From contig PCAK01000027.1 of assembly GCA_002730525.1 (NCBI GenBank), positions 1 through 64,000 of the forward strand: a stretch of 64,000 nucleotides of DNA, read 5' to 3'. The DNA is from Acidobacteriota bacterium. Lineage in GTDB: Bacteria; Acidobacteriota; Vicinamibacteria; Vicinamibacterales; UBA823. A program made the translations under genes and the position numbers. Positions 15,536 to 22,876 of the stretch are shown one piece after another. Below the pieces are notes generated by a model. It saw only the letters and a list, made by a program, of their open reading frames with translations. It did no database searches and was not told the DNA's origin. Within the stretch, counting starts at the first letter, position 1. Each line of letters begins with the position of its first letter.

Positions 15536-16726
15536 ATGCGCATCAGGAACTCAATGGTCGTCGGTATCGGTGTCTGCCTCCTCGCCTTGTTCGTGGTCGG
15601 CAGCGTGTCGGCCCAGGGCAAGCGGGCCATCCGGCGCCCGGGCCAGTCGCCGAACGGTTTTCTCAGCCCCGCGGTCGCGGCCGGGGATTTCATCTATCTG
15701 TCAGGCAGCCTGTCCGGCGGCGACGACATCGACACGCAGACCCGCGGCGTCCTCGACAACCTCGGGGAGGTGCTCGAGCTGGCCGGTGTCGGCTACGACC
15801 GCGTGGCCTCCGCCACCGTCTACCTGACCGACGCGGCCAATTTCCAGGGGATGAACGGCGTCTTCCGCGAGTACTTTGCAACCGACCCGCCGGTGCGCAC
15901 GACCGTCCGTACCGACCTGGCGCGCGAGGGCGCACTGGTCGAGATCTCGTTGATCGCGATCCGAAACGGCGCCGAGCGCACCGTTCTCCGGCCCGACGGC
16001 TGGCCAGACACCGCGCCGTACAGCTACGGGATCAAGTCGGGCGACACGGTCTTTCTCCCTGGACTGCTCGGCCGGAACTACGCCGACGGCTCGAGCGCGG
16101 AGGGCGGTATTCAGGGTGAGACCCGCGCCATCTTCGAGAACGCGCGACAGATTCTCGCCCTGGCCGACATGACGTTGAACGACGTCGTGCAGTCGCGGGT
16201 CTTCATCACCGATACGGCGCTGTTCCGCGACATGAATACCGCCTACAGTGAGCACTTCTCGGAGATTCCGCCGGCGCGCGCAACGGTGCGAGCCGATCTG
16301 ATGGGGCCGGGGCTCAACCTCGAGATCACGATGGTCGCCGTGGCCGGCGAGAAGGAGCGGATCACCCGTCCGAACGCCGACGGCACGCCCGGCCGGCTGA
16401 GCCCGACCCTGAGCCATGCCGTGCGGGTCGGCGATCGGCTGTATCTCTCGGGAATGCTCGGCGTGAACGACGAAACGCGCAACAGCACCGAGGCCCAGTC
16501 GCGACAGACCCTGGCGACGATCGGCCGAACACTCGAAGTGGCCGGGTTCGGCGTCGAGGATCTGGTCGAAGGGATCGTCTATCTCACCGACATGAGTGAG
16601 TGGGCCGAAATGAACACTGCTTACCGCGAGGTGATCACCGTCGATGCCCCGACGCGCGCGGCGATCGGTACCGGCCTGATGAGTGGTGACGGGCGAGTCG
16701 AGATCATGTTCACGGCCGTGAGGTAG
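15536..16726 (+). CDS. Exported protein of three tandem RidA domains
   Basis: 396 residues. A signal peptide (about 1-26, ending VSAQG) is followed by three tandem RidA/YjgF-like domains at roughly 35-147, 160-275 and 290-396. Each repeats the family landmarks: a GDFIYLSG/GDTVFLPG/GDRLYLSG strand, a VYLTD/VFITD/VYLTD turn, an FREMN-like helix (MNxxYxE), and a PxRxTVxxDL or PTRAAIGTGL motif. Ordinary RidA is a cytoplasmic 130-residue trimer that deaminates enamines. This protein would be a covalent pseudo-trimer in the periplasm, and the conserved arginine is present in PVRTTV, PARATV and PTRAAI. Activity is uncertain. It is followed at 11 bases by yjbQ. Confidence 0.85.
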   Translation: MRIRNSMVVGIGVCLLALFVVGSVSAQGKRAIRRPGQSPNGFLSPAVAAGDFIYLSGSLSGGDDIDTQTRGVLDNLGEVLELAGVGYDRVASATVYLTDAANFQGMNGVFREYFATDPPVRTTVRTDLAREGALVEISLIAIRNGAERTVLRPDGWPDTAPYSYGIKSGDTVFLPGLLGRNYADGSSAEGGIQGETRAIFENARQILALADMTLNDVVQSRVFITDTALFRDMNTAYSEHFSEIPPARATVRADLMGPGLNLEITMVAVAGEKERITRPNADGTPGRLSPTLSHAVRVGDRLYLSGMLGVNDETRNSTEAQSRQTLATIGRTLEVAGFGVEDLVEGIVYLTDMSEWAEMNTAYREVITVDAPTRAAIGTGLMSGDGRVEIMFTAVR

Positions 16727-16737
16727 CCGGAACGCGA

Positions 16738-17154
16738 ATGGTCGTCACGGTCCGGCACCACCTGGAGACCGCCGGGCAGGGCGACGCGCACGATCTGACA
16801 CCGGCGGTGGCGTCCGCGCTGGCCGAGTCCGGCCTCGCGAATGGCACGGCGACGGTCTGCGTCGTCGGCTCGACCGCGGCGGTGACGACGCTGGAATTCG
16901 AGTCCGGCGTCATCGCCGACGTCGCCCGGGCCTGCGAGCAGATCGCGCCGAGGGACGGCGAGTACCAGCATCACCTGAGGTGGGGCGACGACAACGGGTC
17001 GAGCCACGTTCGGGCGGCGATGCTCGGGCCGTCGGTGACGATTCCCGTCGTCGACCGCGCCCTCACGCTGGGCACCTGGCAACAGTTGACGCTCGTCGAA
17101 CTCGACACGCGGCCTCGGTCACGCGAGGTCGTCATCCAGCTCGTCGGAGACTGA
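16738..17154 (+). CDS. yjbQ: YjbQ family protein (UPF0047)
   Basis: 138 residues, the usual size of the UPF0047 family. Visible landmarks are the N-terminal DLTPAV helix start, GTATVCVVGSTAAVTTLE, the HHLRWGDDNGSSHVRAAMLGPS loop with its metal-binding-type histidines, and a C-terminal QQLTLVELDTRPRSREV. Members have weak thiamine-phosphate-synthase activity in vitro; the true role is not settled. It sits between the RidA-like gene and fdhD with 10-11 base gaps, so the three may be co-transcribed. Confidence 0.9.
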   Translation: MVVTVRHHLETAGQGDAHDLTPAVASALAESGLANGTATVCVVGSTAAVTTLEFESGVIADVARACEQIAPRDGEYQHHLRWGDDNGSSHVRAAMLGPSVTIPVVDRALTLGTWQQLTLVELDTRPRSREVVIQLVGD

Positions 17155-17164
17155 GCCGGCCCTC

Positions 17165-17974
17165 ATGTCCGAGACATCGCGCGCGGTCGAGGTCACCCGG
17201 GTCCGCGGCGGCGTCCGCGTCGTCGAGCACGACCACGCCGCGACCGAGGAGCCGATGGAGGTCCGGATCCACGGCGAGGCGTTCGCTGTCATCATGCGGA
17301 CGCCCGGCCGCGATCACGATCTTGCCGCCGGGTTCCTCCTGTCGGAGCAGATCGTTCGAGGCCCTGACGAAATCGACGTCATCCGCCATTGCACCAATCC
17401 CGACACCCCGGAGCTCAAGAACATCGTCGACGTGACGCTCCACGGTGAGCCGCCGGCCGATCGGATCCGGGAGCGGCGACAGGTCGTGACCAGTTCATCG
17501 TGTGGGCTCTGCGGCCGGGTTACGCTCGACTCGCTGGAGGTCAAGGCCCCGGCGATAGACGGCGGAGAGCAGGTGACGGGCGAGGCGGTGCTCGAGTGGC
17601 CCAACCGCCTCCGCTTCGCGCAGGCGGCCTTCGATCGGACCGGCGGCATGCACGCTGCCGGACTGTTCGACGCGACGGATGTCCTGCTCGACGTAGCGGA
17701 GGACGTCGGGCGACACAGCGCGGTCGACAAGGTCGTCGGTCGGATGCTGCTGCTCGAACGCCTGCCACTCACCGCCTACGGCCTGGCCGTCTCGGGCCGG
17801 GCGTCGTTCGAGATCATCCAGAAGGCGCTTCTGGCCGGCATCCCCATCGTCGCCGCCGTCTCGGCGCCGTCAACGCTCGCGATCGAACTGGCCGAGGAAT
17901 CCGGGATCACGCTGCTCGGTTTCGTCCGTGACGGCGGGTACAACATCTACTCCCACGCCAAACGAATCACGTAG
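17165..17974 (+). CDS. fdhD: Formate dehydrogenase sulfurtransferase FdhD
   Basis: 269 residues. FdhD moves sulfur from IscS to the molybdenum bis-MGD cofactor before it is inserted into formate dehydrogenase. The C-x2-C pair (C113, C116 in SSCGLCG) is the sulfur-transfer site; GGMHAA and EDVGRHSAVDK are the cofactor-binding motifs (most relatives have HN where this has HS). No formate dehydrogenase gene lies in the window; the only molybdopterin-fold protein nearby, at 7482-9707, looks Mo-free. The target is therefore probably encoded elsewhere. Ends convergent with the CBS gene. Confidence 0.95.
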   Translation: MSETSRAVEVTRVRGGVRVVEHDHAATEEPMEVRIHGEAFAVIMRTPGRDHDLAAGFLLSEQIVRGPDEIDVIRHCTNPDTPELKNIVDVTLHGEPPADRIRERRQVVTSSSCGLCGRVTLDSLEVKAPAIDGGEQVTGEAVLEWPNRLRFAQAAFDRTGGMHAAGLFDATDVLLDVAEDVGRHSAVDKVVGRMLLLERLPLTAYGLAVSGRASFEIIQKALLAGIPIVAAVSAPSTLAIELAEESGITLLGFVRDGGYNIYSHAKRIT

Positions 17975-18036
17975 CGCGCGCGGGATGCGGACGACGGGTT
18001 CCCAAGTCTTGTCTGGTTCTGCAGGTGTGGGCAACG

Positions 18037-18531
18037 CTACCGATCCTTCGCCCGCCGCATCGCGGAATCGACGCCGAGGCTTTCGTCGGTATCTGTCGTC
18101 AGGTGGTGGTCCTCCGTCCCGTAGAGGAACGAGTTATCCTCCATCGACTCGATGACGGCGAGGACGTCGCGCCGGGAGACTTGCCCGAGCAGCCGGCCGT
18201 CACTGTCGGTGACCGGCAGGCGGCGGTAGTGGTTCTGGACGAAGCGGGTGATCAGATCGTAGACGCTCGTCGACGGAGCGACCGCGTCGACCTTGCCGGT
18301 CATGTAGTTCGAAACCTTGCCGCCCGGCACGCCGTCGTAGGCGACGGCGGTCAACACCTTCAGGCAGTCCTTCTCCGAGAGAACGCCGACGACGGCGCCG
18401 GCCTCGTGCACGACCGGCGCGCCGGAAATCTTCTTCTTCAAGAGAACGCGCATCGCCGCGTAGATGTCGTCGTCGGGCGAGAGTGTCACGACCCGCTTGG
18501 TCATGATGTCGGCTGCGGTGCGGTTCGGCAT
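18037..18531 (-). CDS. Tandem CBS-domain protein
   Basis: 164 residues made of two CBS motifs (ADIMTKRVVTLSPDDDIYAA at 7-26 and SNYMTGKVDAVAPSTSVYDL near 78-97), each ending in a typical GAVVGVLSEKD or GRLLGQVSRRD strand. Such stand-alone proteins bind adenine nucleotides or related ligands and regulate other proteins; the partner is not indicated by the neighbours. ATG 18531 is preceded by GGAGG. The C-terminal 25 residues are an unstructured charged tail (HHLTTDTDES). Function beyond ligand binding is unknown. Confidence 0.85.
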   Translation of the reverse strand: MPNRTAADIMTKRVVTLSPDDDIYAAMRVLLKKKISGAPVVHEAGAVVGVLSEKDCLKVLTAVAYDGVPGGKVSNYMTGKVDAVAPSTSVYDLITRFVQNHYRRLPVTDSDGRLLGQVSRRDVLAVIESMEDNSFLYGTEDHHLTTDTDESLGVDSAMRRAKDR

Positions 18532-18691
18532 GGGAGGGCCTCCTTGCAAACGTCAGGGCTTGATCAGCCCCGCAAGAGTCCGTACGCCGAGGGTCGGATC
18601 CGGCTCGTGACCGATGGTAGCAGAGGCGGACGCCGATCCCGCACATCGTGAAACAAGGCACAAGCGACGGCTGGGCGCGGCGAGCTGGTTC

Positions 18692-19462
18692 CTAGTCGTC
18701 GCCTGGAACCCGTGCTCTTCCGGTCATCGGGACGAACTGGACCGGGATCGTCTGCTCCTCGGTGACGGCGGCCGCGGTCTTCGTGATCACGGTCATCACC
18801 TGGAAGTCCCGCCCGACTGGCAGGACCAGCCTTGCGCCGACGGCGAGCTGGTCGACGAGCGGCTGCGGGACGTGGTCGGGCGCGGCGGTCACCATGATGC
18901 CGTCGAACGGCCCGTGCTCGGGCCAGCCGATGTAGCCGTCGCCCGCCTTCGCCGTGACGTTGTCGAAACCGAGTGTCGCCAGATCAGCTGCGGCGCGCGT
19001 GGCCAGTTCCTCGACGATCTCGATCGTGTAGACCTCTGCGGCGACCTCCGAGAGGACCGCCGCCTGGTAGCCCGAGCCGGTGCCGATCTCGAGGACTCTG
19101 GTTGGCGCATCGGGCGGCAGGTCCAGCAGCTGCGTCATGTAGGCGACGATGTAGGGCTGCGAGATCGTCTGCTCGTAACCGATTGGCAGCGGGTGATCGT
19201 TGTAGGCCATCTCCCGGACCGCCTCGGGGACCAGCAGATGCCGCGGCACCCGCCGCATCGCGTCGAGGACCACCGGGTTGGTGATGTCTCGACCGCGGAG
19301 CTGCGTCTCGACCATTCGTTCCCGCTGGGCCGCCCAATCGGGCTGTGTGTTGGCGCCCGGAGGCGACGTGGCGGTGCCGGAGGACCCGCCGGCGGCGCAG
19401 GCCAGGCCGGTCAAGAAGAGGAGGGACGCGAGGGCGAGGAAGCGCGGAGTCTCGTTTGGCAT
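18692..19462 (-). CDS. pcm: Lipoprotein-type protein-L-isoaspartate O-methyltransferase
   Basis: 256 residues. The methyltransferase part (about 45-250) has the PCMT signatures RHLLVPE, AYNDHPLPIGYEQTISQPYI and the SAM-binding motif VLEIGTGSGYQAAVL, then GDGYIGWPEHGPFDGIMVTAA. Unlike the usual cytoplasmic Pcm it begins with a signal peptide and lipobox (LTGLAC, C22) followed by a Gly/Ser/Pro linker, so it would sit in the periplasm, where SAM is not expected. ATG 19462 was chosen because the signal peptide begins there; the open frame continues upstream without a better start. Repair of damaged aspartyl residues in exported proteins is an inference. Confidence 0.88.
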   Translation of the reverse strand: MPNETPRFLALASLLFLTGLACAAGGSSGTATSPPGANTQPDWAAQRERMVETQLRGRDITNPVVLDAMRRVPRHLLVPEAVREMAYNDHPLPIGYEQTISQPYIVAYMTQLLDLPPDAPTRVLEIGTGSGYQAAVLSEVAAEVYTIEIVEELATRAAADLATLGFDNVTAKAGDGYIGWPEHGPFDGIMVTAAPDHVPQPLVDQLAVGARLVLPVGRDFQVMTVITKTAAAVTEEQTIPVQFVPMTGRARVPGDD

Positions 19463-19528
19463 CTTCGACACGGTCGAGCCTCGCTGACGTCGCTCGGGTA
19501 TTCTACGCGGGAGCGAGCCCGACCTCCA

Positions 19529-19617
19529 TGCTGTTCCTCTTCGCAGCCGTCGACGCAACTTCGCTGCTGGTGCCGGCGTTTCGGGAGCGCGGCTTCGAGC
19601 TGAGGACGATCTGCTGA
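19529..19617 (+). CDS. Possible 29-residue leader peptide upstream of pcs
   Basis: A short open frame, starting MLFLFAAVDATSLLVPAF, ends at TGA 19615-19617, which overlaps the pcs ATG at 19617 as TGATG. Such an overlap allows re-initiation of pcs translation. No clear Shine-Dalgarno precedes the ATG and no homologue is recognised. It could be a chance frame. Confidence 0.25.
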
Positions 19618-20336
19618 TGTCTAATGGTTCGGATTCGCGGGCGACAGCCGCGGCGGCGTGGGCGGTGCATCTCTACACCGCCGCCACCGGCGTCATCGCG
19701 CTCCTGGCGCTCCGCGCGTTTATCGACGGTGACCCGCGCACCGGCTTCCTCTGGCTCTGGCTCGCCGTCGCGATCGATTCGACCGACGGCGCGCTCGCGC
19801 GGTGGGTTCGGGTCAAGGAGCGGACGCCGCGATTCGACGGGACGCTCCTCGACAATCTCGTCGACTACCTGACGTTCGTCTTCGTTCCGGCGTGGGTCGT
19901 CTCACTCGAAGCTGTCGTGCCGGCGGAATGGGGGATGCCGCTGGCCGTCGGGATGCTGCTGGCGTCTGCCTATGGCTTCAGCCACAAGGACGCGAAGACC
20001 GACGACCATTTCTTCAGCGGATTTCCTTCGTACTGGAACATCGTCGCGTTCTACCTCTACACGCTCGGGATGCCGGCCACCGTCAACGGGGTCATGGTGG
20101 GCGGCTTGGTGGTCCTTGTCCTCGTGCCGGTCGGCTTCGTCTATCCGTCGCGGACGCCGACCCTGCGCGGCCTGACGCTCTTCGGCGGCACGATCTGGGC
20201 GGTCGCCATGCTCGTCGCCGCGTGGACGTTCGATGGGGGAGTGAGCCAGGTCGCGCGGTGGTCGATGGCGTATCCGATCTATTACATCGGGTTGTCGGTG
20301 GTGTTGAACGCCAGGCGGGGTGTCGGCGACAACTAG
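19617..20336 (+). CDS. pcs: Phosphatidylcholine synthase
   Basis: 239 residues, eight membrane helices. Pcs condenses CDP-diacylglycerol with choline to phosphatidylcholine in the inner membrane. The CDP-alcohol phosphotransferase motif is present as DGALAR (about residue 48) followed by FDGTLLDNLVDY, giving the D-G-x2-A-R-x(n)-G-x3-D-x3-D pattern. HFFSGFPSYWNIVAFYLY near residue 135 is typical of Pcs rather than of PgsA or PssA. ATG overlaps the stop of a small upstream frame. Divergent from pcm. Confidence 0.9.
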   Translation: MSNGSDSRATAAAAWAVHLYTAATGVIALLALRAFIDGDPRTGFLWLWLAVAIDSTDGALARWVRVKERTPRFDGTLLDNLVDYLTFVFVPAWVVSLEAVVPAEWGMPLAVGMLLASAYGFSHKDAKTDDHFFSGFPSYWNIVAFYLYTLGMPATVNGVMVGGLVVLVLVPVGFVYPSRTPTLRGLTLFGGTIWAVAMLVAAWTFDGGVSQVARWSMAYPIYYIGLSVVLNARRGVGDN

Positions 20337-20360
20337 GACCTCGCCCTTCGGGCTCGTCCA

Positions 20361-20381
20361 GGCAGCCCTAAAGGGACTGCC
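20361..20381. terminator. Hairpin between convergent pcs and PDZ remnant
   Basis: GGCAG-CCCT-AA-AGGG-A-CTGCC folds with a 9-bp stem and one bulge. A smaller GCCC-TTC-GGGC hairpin precedes it at 20343-20353. There is no T-run. Confidence 0.4.
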
Positions 20382-20735
20382 CTACGGTATCCCGAGCCAG
20401 GCCTCGACTCGCTCTTCTTGGAGGAAATGCGCGTTCGGGTCGACCTCGAGCTGCCAGGCGTCGTCCGGTGCCTCACCGAGCGTCGCGGCAATCCTTCGCA
20501 ACATCCCGCGGCGCGAGACGAGGACTGAGACCTCGTCGCCCGGCGCGTACTGCCGCAGCCGTGTATTCCACTCGCCCGCACCGACGCGGAAGTCGTCGAC
20601 CGCGACGACCTCGTCCTCGACGTTGAAGCCGGCGTCGTAGGCCGGCGTCTCCCGCCCGGGCCAGCCGTACTGGAGGACGCCCAGGACGCTGTAGGTCCAG
20701 CGCCAGGTGGGGAGGCGACCGTGGCGGCGGGGCAT
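20382..20735 (-). pseudogene. PDZ-only remnant of an M61 glycyl aminopeptidase
   Basis: 117 residues. The sequence matches the C-terminal PDZ region of M61 peptidases: SPAYxAGL-like PAYDAGFNVEDEVVAVDDFR, then LRQYAPGDEVSVLVSRRGMLR, a DDAWQLEVDP segment and terminal WLGIP. The catalytic HExxH domain that should precede it (about 450 residues) is absent: upstream lies the divergent hydrolase gene. An ATG at 20735 would allow translation of just this domain. Most likely a decayed gene; expression as a free PDZ protein is possible. Confidence 0.7.
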
Positions 20736-20786
20736 CGGTGATTCTCTACGCGTGGGAGACAGGGTAGGGTAGGAGCCTGGCGTCCG

Positions 20787-21635
20787 ATGGCCAAGAGTGC
20801 AGTCATGACACCGTGGTGGCGGACGCCGATCCGGATCGGTGCGACGGCGGCTGCCGTCTGGCTGCTGCTGGTGGGCGGACTGATGCTCTTCGAGCGCCAC
20901 CTCATTTATTTTCCGATCGGCCCCCTCGCGGCCGAGCCGCGCGACTACGGCCTCGACGCCGAAGAACTGCGGCTGCGGGCCAGCGACGGCGTCGAACTGC
21001 ACGGTTGGCACTTTCGTGAAAACGGCGATCGGGTGCTCGTCTGGTTCCACGGCAACGCGGGGAACATCAGCCACCGGCTCGACAACGCCCAGCGGCTCGT
21101 CCGACGTTTCGGCCTCGACATCATCCTCGTCGACTATCGCGGCTACGGCCTGAGCGACGGCACGCCAGACGAGGCGGGGCTCTACCTGGACGGCCTGGCG
21201 ATGTACCAGGCTGCGCTCGACGCCGGGTTCGCTAGCGGGCAGGTCGTCGTCTTCGGCCGCTCGATCGGTGCGGCGGTCGCGCTCGACGTGGCGGTGAAGC
21301 GACCGGTCGGCGCACTCGTCCTCGAATCGCCGTTTCTCTCGCTGCCCGAGCTGGCCCGTCGGCACTATCCGTTCGTGCCGGCCGCGCTCGTCAGGACGCA
21401 GTTCGATAGCCGACGGAAGATCGCTCGGGTGTCGGCGCCGATGCTCGTCCTGCACGGCGACCGCGACGATATCGTTCCGATCGCACATGGCCGGACACTC
21501 TTCGACCTGGCGCCCGAGCCGAAGCGGTTCCACACGATCCACGGTGCCGGTCACAACGACACCTATGACGTCGGTGGAGACGACTACTGGGAGGCGTGGC
21601 GGGTCTTCCTGGAAGGGCTGAAGGTGGAAGGCTAA
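20787..21635 (+). CDS. Membrane-anchored alpha/beta hydrolase (BEM46/YfhR-like)
   Basis: 282 residues. One N-terminal helix (about 16-34) anchors the protein; HLIYFP after it is typical of this family. The alpha/beta hydrolase fold shows the oxyanion motif FHGNAGN, nucleophile S159 in GRSIG, acid D225 in LHGDRDD and H256 in GAGHND. Family members hydrolyse esters or amides; no substrate is known. Convergent with glk. Confidence 0.9.
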   Translation: MAKSAVMTPWWRTPIRIGATAAAVWLLLVGGLMLFERHLIYFPIGPLAAEPRDYGLDAEELRLRASDGVELHGWHFRENGDRVLVWFHGNAGNISHRLDNAQRLVRRFGLDIILVDYRGYGLSDGTPDEAGLYLDGLAMYQAALDAGFASGQVVVFGRSIGAAVALDVAVKRPVGALVLESPFLSLPELARRHYPFVPAALVRTQFDSRRKIARVSAPMLVLHGDRDDIVPIAHGRTLFDLAPEPKRFHTIHGAGHNDTYDVGGDDYWEAWRVFLEGLKVEG

Positions 21636-21665
21636 CGGAGAAGACGGGAGACCCGTGCGGGGGCT

Positions 21666-21680
21666 CGGGGCGAAGCCCCG
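21666..21680. terminator. Hairpin between convergent hydrolase and glk
   Basis: Perfect 6-bp stem CGGGGC-GAA-GCCCCG with a 3-base loop and no T-run, a few bases from the glk stop. Confidence 0.4.
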
Positions 21681-21682
21681 AC

Positions 21683-22651
21683 CTAAAGAAGTTCGGCCGC
21701 ATGCACGGCGGCGCCGAGTAGGCCGGGCTGCGGGTGGAGGATGACCGCCACCGGTACTGCGGCCAGCAGGTCGGTCATCGGCGGCTTGTTCCGGAACGCC
21801 TCGAGGAAGCCGCCAGACTCGAGGGCCGGCAGGATCTGGGGCGCGATGCCGCCGCCGACATAGATGCCGCCGGTTGCCGTCGACCTGAGCGCGAGGTTCC
21901 CGGCTTCGGCACCGTAGGCCGACACGAACATCTCGAGGGCCTCGACGCACGCGCGGCAGTCGCCGGCGAGCGCCGAGGTCGTGATCTGCGCGGGCACGTC
22001 GTCTGGATTCTCGGCGGTTCCGGCGACGCAGGGTTCGTCGTGGACGAAGCAGTACAGGTTGACGAGCCCAGATCCCGAGAGGACGTCCTCCAGCCGCACC
22101 CGTCCCAAACTCTCGGACAGGTCGCGGACGAAGTCGAGTTCTCGCGGGGTTCGGGCCGCGAAGTCGGCATGGCCGGCTTCGGAGGCCGCCGGGACGAAGT
22201 GTCCGTCCTGATTGTGGAGCAAGGCCTCCCCCAAGCCGGTGCCGGCGGCAATCAGCGCGGCGCTCCCCGACCCGAGCGGTTCACCTTCCTGCAGGGTGGC
22301 CAGTTCGTCCTGGCCGAGGGCCGAGACCGAGTACGCCATGGCCTCGAGGTCGTTCAGTAGGGCGATCCGGGCGATGCCGAACCGCGAACCGATCTCGGCG
22401 GCCTCGATCGTCCAGGGCACGTTCGTCAGCCGCGCCGTGCCTTCGAGCACGGGCCCGGCCACGCCGAAACAGGCGCTTTCGATCGGGCCGGTCTCGTTCG
22501 ACGGCGCGAGGAACTCGTCGAGCATGGCGGCCATGCCGTCATGGTCGAGAGAGGCGAACCGCGCGGTGCGGATCGGGAGCGGTCGATCCGGCTCTCGGCG
22601 GAACAGGCCGAGGCGTGTCGTGGTGCCGCCGACGTCGGCAGCGAGTAGCAT
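21683..22651 (-). CDS. glk: Glucokinase
   Basis: 322 residues of the Glk (PF02685) family, an actin-like ATPase that makes glucose 6-phosphate. LLAADVGGTTTRLGLF (2-17) is the phosphate-1 motif; ALLNDLEAMAYS carries the catalytic aspartate; AAGTGLGEALL is the phosphate-2/adenosine region; the EAGHADFA motif holds the sugar-binding glutamate and histidine; GGIYVGGGIAPQ is the C-terminal nucleotide site. ATG 22651 follows GAGGAG. It belongs to no visible operon; the next gene is divergent. Confidence 0.95.
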   Translation of the reverse strand: MLLAADVGGTTTRLGLFRREPDRPLPIRTARFASLDHDGMAAMLDEFLAPSNETGPIESACFGVAGPVLEGTARLTNVPWTIEAAEIGSRFGIARIALLNDLEAMAYSVSALGQDELATLQEGEPLGSGSAALIAAGTGLGEALLHNQDGHFVPAASEAGHADFAARTPRELDFVRDLSESLGRVRLEDVLSGSGLVNLYCFVHDEPCVAGTAENPDDVPAQITTSALAGDCRACVEALEMFVSAYGAEAGNLALRSTATGGIYVGGGIAPQILPALESGGFLEAFRNKPPMTDLLAAVPVAVILHPQPGLLGAAVHAAELL

Positions 22652-22876
22652 CACGTCGTTTCTCCTCGCGCTGCGGCATCTCGGCCGCGGCACACGGGGT
22701 CCTGTGTCGCATTGTGGTCGGATGCTGCTTGACTTTACAACCGTTCTCGTTCATCTTTCCCTCCGAACAACGGTCTTACGCACTGATCTGGAGCGCCAGT
22801 ATCCGATCCTGATGCGTCGTCTGCTTCACCGTTTCGCCACGTCACGCCTTCGACACACCTCGGTGGGGATCTCTCG

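Noticed and set aside
20736-21950. Upstream part of the long minus-strand frame over the PDZ remnant
   Set aside because: It is the antisense of the hydrolase gene; only the last 117 residues match a family.
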